Shown: piece by piece, positions 40,979 to 51,894 of the stretch
Layout: every line of letters begins with the position of its first letter
Position numbering within the stretch: the stretch's first letter is position 1
NCBI GenBank assembly: GCA_956465555.1
Contig: OY101118.1
Span: forward strand, 744,001-808,000
DNA length: 64,000 nucleotides
DNA from: Nitzschia sp. pyKryTriq1
Lineage: Eukaryota; Bacillariophyta; Bacillariophyceae; Bacillariales; Bacillariaceae
Direction: 5' to 3'
Notes under the pieces: generated by a model
Told to the model about the DNA's origin: nothing
Seen by the model: the letters and a program-made list of their open reading frames with translations, nothing else
Database searches by the model: none
Translations under genes and position numbers: made by a program

Positions 40979-42101
40979 TTACGTATCGAAAACCACAGTC
41001 TTGTTATCATAGACGATAACTCGATCTTCCAAGTGGGCCTTCACAGCACTCACAAGGGTGTTCTTCTCTAATGTTCGACCCTTTCGAATCAAATCTTCGA
41101 CTGCGTCACGGTGAGATACGCGATTGATGTCCTGATCGATGATCGGTCCTTCGTCAAGATCACTAGTGGCATAGTGTGCTGTGGCTCCAATAAGCTTTAC
41201 ACCGCGTTGGTGGGCTCGATGATAAGGTTTCGCCCCAACAAATGCAGGTAGGAAGGAATGATGAATGTTGATCACCTTGTATGGGAAGGTATCGCAAAAG
41301 TTTCCCGAGATAATTTGCATGTATCTGGCCAGAATGACCAAGTCCACGTCATAGTGTTCTTTCAAGAGCTTTAGTTGTTCGGCCTCGACTTCTGCTTTCG
41401 TTTCCTTGGTCATCTTATACACGTGGAAGGGTACACGGAAAGTGTCGGCTACTTGCTGTAGATCAGGGTGGTTACTGAGGATGCAGGAAATTTCACAGTC
41501 GAGCTCCCCAGCTTGGTGCCGCAACAACAGTTCCCATAAGGCGTGATCGTACTTGGAAACCATAATTGCCACTCTCTTCCGCCGATCATTCCAATTGACT
41601 TCTGCATCCATCTCAAGACGTTCTTTCACTTCTTTGATGCCAAATTCTAGAGTGTGTCGGTCAGTGACCATATCCGAATAGTCAAAGACAATTCGCTGAA
41701 AGAATCTATTGCTCTCTCCATCGGTATGCTGTTCACTTTCAACAATTCCGCAGCCACTGAGAAAAATATAACAAGACGCATTCAAATAATGTTAGTTGGC
41801 ACAAAAATCTGGCAGGCACAGGCTGATTATGAAATCATTCACGAGAAGAACAACGCATATCATGCTGAAATCACACTCACTGTCCATAGAGCACCTGGGC
41901 AAAAGCAGCGACAATTCCTTTGCGGTCCGGACCGTCCACGCGAAGGATCCCGACCTTTCGGCGTTCGGAAGCGTCTTCCTCGTTTGAAGACAACGGGAAT
42001 ATAGTTTTAGGCTCGGTCATTCTGCTCGTTTTTTGAGGTGGCTGAAAGCAAGTGGCGACAGAGAAGATGATTGCGAACAAGATAACCAATCGTTTGATCA
42101 T
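40979..42101 (-). CDS. purU: Formyltetrahydrofolate deformylase (PurU), probably organelle-targeted
   Basis: Two exons: 42101-41881 and 41756-40979, joined across a 124-nt intron (CA|GTGAGT...CTCAG|T, phase 2), giving 332 residues. The N-terminus MIKRLVILFAIIFSVATC|FQ is signal-peptide-like with Phe after the cleavage site, suggesting plastid delivery. An ACT domain follows (VGILRVDGPDRKGIVAAFAQ, then VLYGHGCGIVESEQ across the splice, and FFQRIVFDYS). The formyl-transfer domain holds the catalytic Asn-His pair in KVINIHHSFLPAFVGAKPYH and Asp in DLDEGPIIDQD. PurU releases formate from 10-formyl-THF; in photorespiring organisms it prevents one-carbon overload. Length is a little over bacterial PurU (about 280-290), explained by the presequence. 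Confidence 0.9.
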
Positions 42102-42778
42102 AAGATGATGGCGGCGTCTTGAGGAGGAGAGCCTCTGAAATATGAGCTCTTCACAACCAAATATTATAATATCTTGTAGGAACGACGAAGAACCGTTCCC
42201 TTCGACGACGATCGACAAGCAAGGAGCACGAATATCTCATCCTCTCTATCGATCGGTTGGTGGGTCGAAGAAACATCTTCGCCGCGTGGGCGTGTGTTTG
42301 GCATCTCCTCCGTGCGTCCTATGATGTTAGTTGTGAAGTTCGTACTCGTACTGGTAGTGTTCGTTTTCTTCGTTCTTCATCCGGCGCCATTGATGTCAAA
42401 GATACCAACCCATAACCTATTACTGTACTAAGCGCGCCTTTGTCGTGATACGGACGGACGGCCACAGTCTCAAAGCTCAAAGCCGCAAAAATACATACAT
42501 TGAACACACACCGGTATCAGGTAGTCGACCACGGTACAATACAAGTACCGGTACTGCTACGAGTACTCATACGAGTATGACCGCCGAGGCCGATTGTTGG
42601 CAGTTGGCAATGGCGAGAGATGAGAGATACAGTACATGGCAGTTGAGCGGATGAAGCCAGATCTAGGTAGACAGTATCTCTAGCTAGTCTCATTGAAATC
42701 CTAGAGACCAAGCGGCGGAAGGGGCGTATTATAATTTCGAGCAAGAATCTTATTTGTATTGCTAGACGAAGACTAAGA
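42102..42778. other. Divergent promoter region PurU / PPR
   Basis: No gene. Palindrome-rich around 42525-42585 (CGGTACAATACAAGTACCGGTACTG, ACGAGTACTCATACGAGTA). Confidence 0.4.
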
Positions 42779-44926
42779 ATGATCGGATGTGTCGCTCCAT
42801 CATCGGCATCGGTGACGAGAGTGGCTGGATCCTTGATCCGTCGGAGGTCATGCAGTACAAGTATTTCCCACATGCCTCTTACCTCTGGGTGGGGTCAAGT
42901 TGCAAGAACGAATTATCATCATGATGGAGCGTTGTCTCTGTTGAAGAACAATATTAATATTGGTTTTACACGTCATCGCCGACGGATTTTGACAACGTCG
43001 CGACTGAACTCCACCGCCGTTTTCACAGGGTGGTCGCCTCTGGAGTGGCACAAAGCTTCCTTCTTATCGGAGGCCAGTGTTGATGAGAAGGAGGCCTGGC
43101 TTGAGTCTTTGCTGAGAAGTGGAGACAATAGTGTGGATGTTGAGGCATTTCTGGTGGTACTAAAGGCTTTCAGTACGTCTGCTGATGCAAGAGCACCTCG
43201 CAGAGCAGAACAATGGATGAAGAGGCTCAAGGAGCATCCGCACGTCCAGCCGACCACTAGCGCATATCAGGCTGTGATACTTGCCTGGGCGAATTCCAAT
43301 AAGGAACAGCCCGTTGTGGTAGTAAACCGAGCCGAAAGATGGTTGAATGAAGTTTTGGCATTGCATGAAGCGGATCCCGAATCGGAACGTCTCAAGCCGA
43401 CGATCGAGCTTTACAACGCATTCTTGGATGCTTGTACTCGTGGACGACCAGGCAAGAACAAACGCAACCAGTGGACCGTCGAGCGCCATGCTAAAAAGGC
43501 AGATGCGATTTTGCGGAGGCTTCATTCTGAGTATCATCACCGAGGAGATTCGTTTGGGTTGGCGCCAAACACCGATACTTTCAATTTTGTCCTTAGGGGA
43601 TGGACGCGTTGCCAACAAGACACTGTAGTCTTGCAACAAGTGATGGGCCTATTGAGACTTATGGAAGCCTATCAGCGGAGTAATCCGACAGATTCACGGA
43701 TTAGACCGAACACCAAATCATACGCTTTGGCGATGGATGCTCTTGTCCGCACAGCGAAAGTCAAGGCATATAGGGCTGTTGAGGATGATAAATTCACAAC
43801 AGACACCTCCACGAACGGTATAGATGAAATGAATGAAGCGGAAGCTATCTTGAAGTATATGCATGATCTCTATAACGCAGGCGTGGAAGGAGTCGTTCCG
43901 AATCGCGTTCCATACAATTTGTTGATGACGGGCTGGGCAGCCCTTGCCGGGTCGAAGCATTTCAACGCACCTTTCCGAGCAGAAGAAGTTATACGGCGCA
44001 TGTTCACTCACCAAGACAATGGCTTCACTGAAGCGGCGCCAGATCGGATCTCCTATGAGAAGGTCATGTGTGCGTGGGCAAACTCTCTCAACGGGAATGC
44101 ATGTAGACGTGCTCAATGGTGGCTCAAGAAGCTGTGGAATGACTCAGAACTTCAAGGCAACAAAGATCTACTACCAACCGTTAGCACGTACAACATCATT
44201 ATTAGGGCTTTGGCTCGCTCGGATGGCCCACTTGCTGCCGAAAACCTGCTCTTGGATATGGGCGACAAATACCGAGAAGAGATGGCAGAGTCCTTGTGTC
44301 CCAACTCGGAGTCTTTTGGCCTTGTAATCAAAGCATGGCTTGATAAAGGTCATCGAGATGAACTCATGGACGATCGTCTCAATTCACTTCATCGAGCAGT
44401 TGAGTGGTTGACGAGCCTGCGGGAGATTGAAAACGAAAACAATTTATCGACCACCCCAGAGCAGTATCATGGAGTCCTCAGAGCGGCAAAGGGCTGTGCG
44501 AAAGATCGACCGGAAGTGCTGGAAGTAGCAAAACGAATATTTCATGATCAGAAACAGTCACGGCATGGTCTCGACATCTTTTCCTATTCCGGACTGCTGG
44601 GGATGGGGCTTGAAGCCTTGTCGTCTCCAGATGCGGACGAAGAAAGGACAGCGTTCATTGATGACCTGTTTTATAGGTGCTGTGATGACGGCTTACTTGG
44701 CAAACAATTTGTTAGAACGATCGTTGATAGCGAAATTTTTGACGAGGGGTGGACCTTGGAAGCTTATGAAGACACCATGAAACGCCTATTTCATACGTGG
44801 CCTCTGCTGCCTTCATGGACACGAAATATCCGGAGCGAGTTTCACATGGCGAAAGAGTCTGACTTTCAGCGAAGACGAGCCACAGGGAGAGCAGTTGAAC
44901 AAAGGGGTGATCCAATGAGTGTTTGA
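42779..44926 (+). CDS. Pentatricopeptide-repeat (PPR) organellar RNA-binding protein
   Basis: Single exon, 715 residues from ATG 42779. The N-terminus is rich in Arg/Ser/Thr and poor in acids (RVAGSLIRRRSCSTS..., later HRRRILTTSRLNSTAVFTG), as in mitochondrial presequences. From about residue 115 there are repeated ~35-45-residue helical pairs with the PPR pattern: TTSAYQAVILAWANS, TIELYNAFLDACTRG, NTDTFNFVLRGWTRC, NTKSYALAMDALVRT, NRVPYNLLMTGWAAL, DRISYEKVMCAWANS, TVSTYNIIIRALARS, NSESFGLVIKAWLDKG. These are the long PPR variants usual in diatoms. PPR proteins bind organellar transcripts (processing, stability, translation). No C-terminal editing or nuclease domain is seen. Confidence 0.88.
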   Translation: MIGCVAPSSASVTRVAGSLIRRRSCSTSISHMPLTSGWGQVARTNYHHDGALSLLKNNINIGFTRHRRRILTTSRLNSTAVFTGWSPLEWHKASFLSEASVDEKEAWLESLLRSGDNSVDVEAFLVVLKAFSTSADARAPRRAEQWMKRLKEHPHVQPTTSAYQAVILAWANSNKEQPVVVVNRAERWLNEVLALHEADPESERLKPTIELYNAFLDACTRGRPGKNKRNQWTVERHAKKADAILRRLHSEYHHRGDSFGLAPNTDTFNFVLRGWTRCQQDTVVLQQVMGLLRLMEAYQRSNPTDSRIRPNTKSYALAMDALVRTAKVKAYRAVEDDKFTTDTSTNGIDEMNEAEAILKYMHDLYNAGVEGVVPNRVPYNLLMTGWAALAGSKHFNAPFRAEEVIRRMFTHQDNGFTEAAPDRISYEKVMCAWANSLNGNACRRAQWWLKKLWNDSELQGNKDLLPTVSTYNIIIRALARSDGPLAAENLLLDMGDKYREEMAESLCPNSESFGLVIKAWLDKGHRDELMDDRLNSLHRAVEWLTSLREIENENNLSTTPEQYHGVLRAAKGCAKDRPEVLEVAKRIFHDQKQSRHGLDIFSYSGLLGMGLEALSSPDADEERTAFIDDLFYRCCDDGLLGKQFVRTIVDSEIFDEGWTLEAYEDTMKRLFHTWPLLPSWTRNIRSEFHMAKESDFQRRRATGRAVEQRGDPMSV

Positions 44927-45152
44927 TGATCTAAATTTTACGCTCTACTCCTACGCTATAATGCTCTGAGTAAATTGTGTTAATCTTGCCCGTATTATTT
45001 CCACTTTTGTCTGACAAATAATGTCTGCACACAACATCAGATCATGAGCGTTCACCTTGGAGGGGAAGCGACCCATCATCTTCATTCTGTGGCGACACGT
45101 TGTCAGATCACTTGGAAAAATACTAGGTCTTGAGTAGATTCCTTCTGCACCT

Positions 45153-46031
45153 TTATTCCAACTTGGGAATTTTTCCGTTCAGCGCATAGAGTGCCGCAAA
45201 CAACAACGCACTTGTGACCAAAGGAACACTTGCTGATTGCGGTAAAATGGCGAATGCACCTGCCACTACAAAGCACCGAATAGCCGTATCAGCATTCATG
45301 GCATTGACTTTTTCAAGGATCGCGTTTGCGAGATTGGAGTCTTCAATCTTGGACAGGCCATTGCCGTCCACTGACCACATTCCCGACTGCGCGATATTTC
45401 ATAAGCCCGTCTGGGAGGACAATCGGTAACCCACGGCAAGCATAAGTGGAAGAAAAGTCATAAATCGCAATATGTGTCCTCCCAGATCTCCTTGATCCCC
45501 AATAAGGGCGGCCCAAACGGCGTAGACGGCTGTCCCTACTGCCATCACCTTGGAGGCATTTAGACGACGGTTTCGCTCATCCATATCGATATTCTGAAGA
45601 TTCCGCGCTGCTTCTTCCTGGCGCTTGGCGGCTTCTTGGGGTGGCGTTCGCAGCGATTCTTCCACTTGACCAGTCGTAAACGGCCCGTAAGCAATGGTCT
45701 GCCCTGGAACTATCCCGGCCAAATCCAGATACTGTTGCATCCAAGCCATGGGACCATTGTTGACAAACTCTTTCTCGGCGGCTTTCTCAAAAGAGGACGC
45801 TCCTTCGATTTCAGGTTCTGTGACCGTCGAAGACATTCGGATTTTCCTCCCATTCGATGAAAACGCACCGGCGTTACTGGCACGACCCATGCTTGTGGTT
45901 GACCCATGAATTCTTGTGTGGGGCGGGGAGAATGCTTCCACCGATGACGATGATGACACTGATGATGATGATGATGATGGACCCATGGAGGCTGCCACCA
46001 CGGCAGCCAAAGCTAGTGGTAAAAACTTCAT
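45153..46031 (-). CDS. Plastid-targeted membrane protein, unknown; short intron or internal stop
   Basis: ATG 46031. MKFLPLALAAVVAASMGP plus a Ser run ending VEA|FSPP is a diatom bipartite plastid presequence. The mature part (about 70-) has AEKEFVNNGPMAWMQQYLDL, YGPFTTGQVEESLR and a membrane helix (VMAVGTAVYAVWAALIG), then FLPLMLAVGY. The uninterrupted frame hits TGA at 45399-45401. The same frame continues beyond it with SGMWSVDGNGLSKIEDSN...NADTAIRCFVVAGAFAIL...FAALYALNGKIPKLE to 45153, clearly protein-like with two more helices. A 48-nt in-frame intron (GCC|GTGGGT...GCGCAG|TCG, about 45443-45396) would remove the stop; a 60-nt alternative ending at GTCAG is also in frame. I favour a spliced gene of about 265-270 residues. 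No known domain. Confidence 0.65.
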
Positions 46032-46599
46032 TTTACACGACGGATTTTATTGTCATAAATATATCCTTTCGTGTGAGTTGACAGACAGTACAATCGATGA
46101 TTCTTATGGAGCAACCACTTTCATCGTCATTAGAACATGAGAGAGACACCATAAGAACACATCATCCCATCCATCATCCATCATCTCCGCATCATCCGAC
46201 TGCATACTGGTACGGTATGAACCGTACACGCCAATAACTAACGTGGTGGTTTTCGAAATTGCGAGCGGCAAGCACTCTCGGCCACGTCATCCATTCATTC
46301 TTTGGCAGAATACGGTGTGTCGGACGGACGGAAGTGGTCTGATTTGCAGTCGATGTAGTCATAATCTGAATTTATTGGTGAGACAAAAAATAATTTTTTG
46401 GCGCGGATCAAAAACCTCGCCCCGCGGCGGCAACTTTTCGTGTACCGTACCAGGTATCGTGAATACGTAATGAATGCATGGCAAAAGGAACACGACGACT
46501 TTGCTCTCATCATCATCTCTCCTCTGGTCAGCCGCAAGACTCACTCCTCCTCTTGCATTTTAGTTCAGAAAACCACTATCCATATCCTGACTGTATTCC
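46032..46599. other. Divergent intergenic region
   Basis: Between the plastid membrane protein (-) and the low-complexity protein (+). No gene; CATCATCC repeats at 46166-46200. Confidence 0.35.
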
Positions 46600-47316
46600 A
46601 TGATATGCACCAAGCAACACAACCTTACGAGTAGTGACACGATGCGCGATTTTCTGATTCCGTCGTTTGAGCAATTTCAATATTTCCGCGAGCTGCAAAA
46701 GGCGGAACGAAAAAAGAAGAAGCAAGCCGAAACGAAGAAGGCAGCAGTTCCAGCAGTAGCCGCCACGACGACGACAACGACGACGACTCTCAAACACCCC
46801 GACCCAAAAAAATCACCATTGCAAGTATACATTACAAACCCTCTACTATTGCCCAGCATTGGCAGCAGCCAGCCGATATCGCCAGTTCAAGACAACAACA
46901 ACAACGACGACGACGATGCTGATGATTCGGCGACCGAGGTTGGAACCCCGCTGGCCAAAATTCGCTCGGGGTTGGAAGACGAGGACAACGACGACCACGG
47001 CGACGGTTCCAGTCATGATTATGTATTCACCAGTACTAAAAAGAGGAAACGTCCACCAGATGAAGAAAGCAGCAGTGATGTGGTGGACGAGATGATGATA
47101 CGCGCTGGTGCTGATGGATCTATAAAAGTCGTCGGCATGACGACTGCAGAACCTCTCATGTCTCCCCTTTCGGCAGGCACCGTTTCTCCGCTTCAAGAAG
47201 AAGTACCGAACTCCTCTCCTGACCACCACCACCACCACCACCGAGTGGTGAAACCTTGGTTCCAGCGCAAGCGAAAACCAAAACTACAGCAGACGCGCCT
47301 TTCGTTTTCTGGTTGA
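46600..47316 (+). CDS. Low-complexity charged protein with C-terminal QTRLSF motif
   Basis: 238 residues from ATG 46600; a second ATG at residue 15 (MRDFLIPSFEQF) could also serve. The N-terminal helix FEQFQYFRELQKAERKKKKQ is followed by poly-Thr, Asn/Asp runs (NNNNDDDDADD), two basic clusters fit for nuclear import (KKRKRP; FQRKRKPK), a His6 run and the end QQTRLSFSG. The terminal Q-T-R-L-S-F resembles weak PCNA-interacting (PIP-like) termini of replication and repair proteins, but the double aromatic of a true PIP box is missing. No folded domain is recognised. Probably nuclear; function unknown. Confidence 0.55.
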   Translation: MICTKQHNLTSSDTMRDFLIPSFEQFQYFRELQKAERKKKKQAETKKAAVPAVAATTTTTTTTLKHPDPKKSPLQVYITNPLLLPSIGSSQPISPVQDNNNNDDDDADDSATEVGTPLAKIRSGLEDEDNDDHGDGSSHDYVFTSTKKRKRPPDEESSSDVVDEMMIRAGADGSIKVVGMTTAEPLMSPLSAGTVSPLQEEVPNSSPDHHHHHHRVVKPWFQRKRKPKLQQTRLSFSG

Positions 47317-47733
47317 GCCTCGCTGGAGTAGCAGCAGCAGCAGCAGCAGCAGCAGAACATTGCTTTTGTGTTCTCCGCAGTCTATGGTTTCCTTCTTGGG
47401 ATGATGATTCCATAGTTTCTCTTCTCTCTACTGGCCGCAAACTTTGGATTTTCTTATACCCAAGCCGTTCATTTTGGCGGTATGAGCACCGATCAACTCC
47501 TGCTTCCTGCAACGGAGAAAGATACGTTTGAATTCGCTCTGTGGCCACTTTTGACGACAATCGCCAATGATATCTTCTCCTGGGTGGAGTGTCTTACTTG
47601 CACTAGTCTACTAGCTCCTTGATGCACCGCCATTCCCATGTCGTATACGACATACGACTTCTACTTGGTATCTTCCTATATACTACGAAGTTCGCATAGA
47701 GAATGTCTCTTTAGAGGAGTGAAAGTAACAGAT
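47317..47733. other. Convergent intergenic region
   Basis: 3' ends of the low-complexity gene (+) and AAAP transporter 1 (-). A (CAG)n run at 47330-47355 follows the stop codon of the former. Nothing else seen. Confidence 0.4.
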
Positions 47734-49239
47734 CTAATGCTTAACCTTTCCCATCACAACAAAGTACAATGCAACAGGCATGATCAGACAACCCATTATC
47801 AGCTGAACATAGGCCATGACCTTTGTAGCATCCATAGCAGGCTGAAGTTTCACATAAATGAGACCCGGGAGAACGTAGCTCACAAGTGTGGAACCGGTGG
47901 CACCCACCATGGCTAGAACAACTCCCAGATCATCCACTACAACTGCGATCACAAACGACAGGAAAAGAAAGGATATCGTGATGGCGTCAAACACTCCGTC
48001 ATCGCTCGAAAGATTGTTGTCAACGTTGTCCTCTGACTCTGTGTCGTTTCTGATACCATAGGATTCCGTGGAAGCCGAATATTCAGTATCTGAAAAGCGG
48101 CGCCGAAAGAGACTCCGAGCTCGTCCTACTTTCCACTTGTTCACTACTGTGAGAAGACTAGTGATGCATCGGCGCGATGGGTCGAGTTGTAATGGATAGT
48201 GTAGTGCTAACATGAAGGCAATGCACATCCTCAATATTGTCACGTATCCATTCTCGGGATAGTTCAGAAGAATATCTCCTCGTACATTGGAGCCAAATGT
48301 ATGATATCCTTCAATGGCAACAATGTAGAACAGCACCAGGGCGAATCCAATCGAGGCAAAAATGACAACATTCAATCGTACTTGGGTCCGATCTTGGAGC
48401 TCATTGACGATTGGGAAAATGTTCTGGTGACAAGTAAAGGCAAAGATAAAGATGGGAAGCTTTGACAATGTTGAAGGGGCATCTGTAAATGCAACAATTT
48501 CTCCTCGACAGTCCTCGACTTGATCGGGGCATGCATCGGCGATGTCGTAGGCATAGGCAATGATCCCAAAGGCCAGAAAGAAGACAAAAATCAAGGCTAG
48601 AGCCGACGTCTTTTTGAGATCGTCCAGTGTTCTGTAGAACGAGAATGGCATGACGGCCAAGACGGCACCGACTACCCAGAATTGTCTCGAAAGAACCAAC
48701 TTTAAGAAGAACGTATCATCGTGTTCTGGGTCCCCGTTCAAAAGTATATGATCCAGGGCATCAACCATGCAATCGCCAACTGTAATTAGATATCCCGTCG
48801 CAACACCAAAACACTTCAAGGCGACTGCTAGATCAATCAAAATCGTGTATTGTGGAACTGCTGCACAAGCCACTGAATAAAACGAAGAGGGCAAACCCGC
48901 CCTTTGTGCTGCTTTCGATAATAATACCAGGCCGTGAGCCGAAAAGAAGGAGCCCAGCAGAATTAAAATCGTCCCTCCAACATTTCCCGTCCCAGCAAAC
49001 GCGCCTGGTAGTCCCAACATTCCAGCTCCGACAATTGTGTTGGTTAGATTGATGAAACCGCTCCATAAAGTCGCATTACCACCACTAGCACAACCCATCG
49101 TCTCCGATCTCACAAGGGGAGTTTGAGGCCCCATATCAACTCCAGCCTGCATTGGACGTTCACTGTTCACGACGGGAAGACTAATTTGTGTGTCGAATGT
49201 CTTGTTCGCATCGTTGCGGCCGAAAAAACTTCCATACAT
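47734..49239 (-). CDS. AAAP (SLC38/SNAT-type) amino-acid transporter 1
   Basis: Single exon, 501 residues from ATG 49239. A 55-residue hydrophilic N-terminus leads into TM1 with the AAAP signature LWSGFINLTNTIVGAGMLGLPGAFAGTG. About ten further membrane helices are visible (GGTILILLGSFFSAHGLVLL, YTILIDLAVALKCFGVATGY, FWVVGAVLAVMPFSFYRT, ALALIFVFFLAFGIIAYAYD, IFIFAFTCHQNIFPIVNEL, FASIGFALVLFYIVAIEGY, then YPLQLDPSRRC and three C-terminal helices). The FxFTCHQNIFPIVNEL block in TM6 is highly conserved in SNAT/AVT transporters. Predicted proton- or Na-coupled neutral amino-acid transport at plasma or vacuolar membrane. A large acidic loop (about 390-420) separates the final helices. Confidence 0.9.
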   Translation of the reverse strand: MYGSFFGRNDANKTFDTQISLPVVNSERPMQAGVDMGPQTPLVRSETMGCASGGNATLWSGFINLTNTIVGAGMLGLPGAFAGTGNVGGTILILLGSFFSAHGLVLLSKAAQRAGLPSSFYSVACAAVPQYTILIDLAVALKCFGVATGYLITVGDCMVDALDHILLNGDPEHDDTFFLKLVLSRQFWVVGAVLAVMPFSFYRTLDDLKKTSALALIFVFFLAFGIIAYAYDIADACPDQVEDCRGEIVAFTDAPSTLSKLPIFIFAFTCHQNIFPIVNELQDRTQVRLNVVIFASIGFALVLFYIVAIEGYHTFGSNVRGDILLNYPENGYVTILRMCIAFMLALHYPLQLDPSRRCITSLLTVVNKWKVGRARSLFRRRFSDTEYSASTESYGIRNDTESEDNVDNNLSSDDGVFDAITISFLFLSFVIAVVVDDLGVVLAMVGATGSTLVSYVLPGLIYVKLQPAMDATKVMAYVQLIMGCLIMPVALYFVVMGKVKH

Positions 49240-49814
49240 GGTAGAAGATGGTTTAGTGCAATACCGTTAATCGAATCGTATATGGACAATACTCATGGAT
49301 TATGGCTTGTTGCTAAGATGATGTATTGTATCCTGAACATTTGCAATTGCACTGGCGATCGAGTTCTTGTCGATTGTCGATGGCAATAATAAGAACATGG
49401 AAAATCTTTTTTCTCGTTGTTTCTCGTTTCGTTGTTGTCGATACAGTAGGCGGTGGTGGCAGCGCGCCCGGTAGATTTGATATGCCCATAGCCGTTGGCG
49501 GGTGTCCTACTTCCAACGTCTGTATGTCATGCGGGACATCCATGACTGGGTCATTCATGGCTTTGACTGACGTCACAGATCTTTTTTTCTTCGCGCAGGC
49601 TCAACAATAACCACAACAACACCAACCAGCACCTTGAAACATCGTCTACTGGCGTGATGATGCCGATATGATACCGATATGATGACCATGATGTCGTTCG
49701 GATTGCGGCGTGATGATACCCCACTCATCGTACAGGTAGCGAACAGCAAAAGTTGAGAAAGACATTTTCCAAACTATTTGTACAGGAGAGCTAACACGCT
49801 TGTATACTACAATC
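49240..49814. other. Divergent promoter region
   Basis: Between transporter 1 (-) and the PAP/fibrillin gene (+). Contains ATGATGCCGATATGATACCGATATGATGACC (49656-49686), a short direct repeat of GATATGAT. No gene. Confidence 0.4.
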
Positions 49815-50813
49815 ATGTATTCTTTATTCGCGGTCTCCGCGTTACTGTTCATTGAATTCCATTGTGCTTCAGTGGCTGGCTTCGGTCCCCGCCTGTTGCC
49901 GTCGAGAATCGCTGCGACTGGCAAGTCAACTCCTCTGGTCATTTTGCGTGATTACGTCGATGATTCAGGTCCATCCGATTATGACACTGAAGATCTATTG
50001 CCGGAGCAGAAGGAAGTCACAGTCGATGAAAATGAAGAGGACGCCTTGATCCGTGATGCACTCAAGCGAGAATTGCTCTTGTTGGCAAGTGTGACAAACC
50101 GCGGAGAGTATGCGTCTGGCGACGAACGAGACATTGCGATTGACTTGGTGGCCCAGTTGGAGGCTTTGAATCCGACAGCACAGCCCGCATCGAATTGTCA
50201 AGGAGAATGGGATTTGTGCTTGTCAAGTACTCAATTCTTTCGTTCGAGCCCCTTTTTCCAAGCGATTCGCGTCGTTTTGAATGATCGAGCCATGGCAGAT
50301 AATGCCTTTGATTTGCACGATCGTGCCACCAGCATGTCTCGAGTGGGGAGGGTTCGGCAGACCGTCAAATCGGGAGAGCTAGACAGTGAGGTGGATTTAG
50401 AAGTGGGCATGATGCCGGGAATTCCGATTAGGATTAAGGGGACGGTTGTCACCTCCGCCAAATTGGCCGTAGTTTCCGATCAAAAATGGGAGCTTCAAGT
50501 CCAAAATACCAAGGTCAAGGGGTCCAATATTCCCATTTTTAATCAGATTCTAGAGGACAATCTGCAGATTGAGCTACCAGTTGGAGACTTTTACAGTACA
50601 GTCCAAGGCTCGGTGCCCGTTGTTCCCATGACGGTAAGTCTGTGAAGTTGTGTGTCTGTTTTTAGGTTTGATTTCGATTCCGCGGTAAAGAATTCAACCT
50701 CAATCCTCTATCACCCTTCCTTTATTATACCGGTACAGACATTGTATGTTGATGAAAGTATGCGCATTACGAGGGATATCGACGATAACTTTTTCGTCTT
50801 TACTAGATGCTAG
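49815..50813 (+). CDS. Plastid lipid-associated protein (PAP/fibrillin)
   Basis: Two exons: 49815-50633 and 50739-50813 (intron 105 nt, ACG|GTAAGT...TACAG|ACA, phase 0); 297 residues from ATG 49815. The N-terminus [26 protein letters not shown] is a signal peptide with the F cleavage context for plastid import. The lipocalin-like PAP domain starts [20 protein letters not shown], with [20 protein letters not shown] in the middle (family WRL.YTS.......SPFFQ block). The small second exon gives [20 protein letters not shown], the closing PAP motif (YLDE.LRI.RG..GNLFVL). Fibrillins bind lipids and quinones in plastoglobules and thylakoids. Without splicing the protein would stop at VSL and lose this motif, which supports the intron. 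Confidence 0.88.
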
Positions 50814-51894
50814 AGTTGGTATCACAAGCGCCGTCAAGATCAGCCCCACCAGTACGTAGTGCTGACAGTTAAAAATAGCCAAAGAACGACAACAACCGCA
50901 CTGTTGAAACTACGAGTAGTCGGCAATCTCCTGATTTCCGAATGGTACAAATGAGTCCAGCTAGTCGTACAGCCAAGTTCCTGCCCTGTTATGAAGATTG
51001 GATTTTATGAAAAAAAGTGGCAATAAACTACGGATGATATCATGCAGAAGTATTCATCCTTCAGCGAGCCCTGGCGATGCGTTGTCCAGTGGCGATGTTT
51101 TCACACAATAGAATGTCCAATCGTGATGTCCCATTTCGTCTCACAGTGTGAATCTACTATTGTCAATATATTATTGCTTCCACACGTGCCACACTCTCCC
51201 GTCGATAGTGCTGATCTGGTCCGGTTAGTCATATGCATAATGGTATTATATATGCTATGATGCTCAGCACACTCCTGCAATAATGAGACAACTGGTGAGT
51301 GATGATGTTGTCCTTTCGAAGTCCATCCATGTACGTCCAGCATCACAAACCGGAAAATATCTGGGTGGAAAGTATACCTAGCCACCCCCTAAATATATTA
51401 GGATTTCCTCAAGTGGCAGGAGTAGTCTGGCGATCATTTATATTAGACGGATATATTTTTGTCAGATTCCTTATATTTTTCCTTATCCGGAAACCACCCC
51501 GCTATATACAAACTACTATGTGTAAAACGTGTGAGTTTAGGCTTGTAACATTTTACATTTCTAGATGGATGTGTATTGTCCAAAGATGAACGGGTCGATA
51601 GTAAGCTAGAAAAGTGTGTTTGGAATTGAAAGTGACAATGCTATTTGATTTGAAAATGCTAGAATTGTGAGAAAACCAATGCTGTTGCTGAAGAAAGACG
51701 AAAGCCGAAGAACTAGATTTCGTTTCTTTTAGTCTTGGAAACGATCAAGAGATACGTTTTCCATCAGCGCGCCAGCCCACTCGACTTCGGTCGGTCCGGT
51801 CAGTGGTCAGACGGAACAGTCGCATGAGTCGTCGTCCAGCTGCGATCTCGTTGTTGTTGTTCCTTGATCGACCCCAGGATAAGACGAAACGAAG
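50814..51894. other. Intergenic region
   Basis: About 1.1 kb without a supportable gene. It is more A/T-rich from 51290 to 51720 than the rest of the window. No repeats of note. Confidence 0.4.

Noticed and set aside
4690-47260. Repeated ATC/CAT/CAC triplet runs as candidate CRISPR or satellite arrays
   Set aside because: They are ordinary trinucleotide microsatellites inside low-complexity coding regions (Ser, His, Asp, Thr runs) or spacers; there is no repeat-spacer structure.
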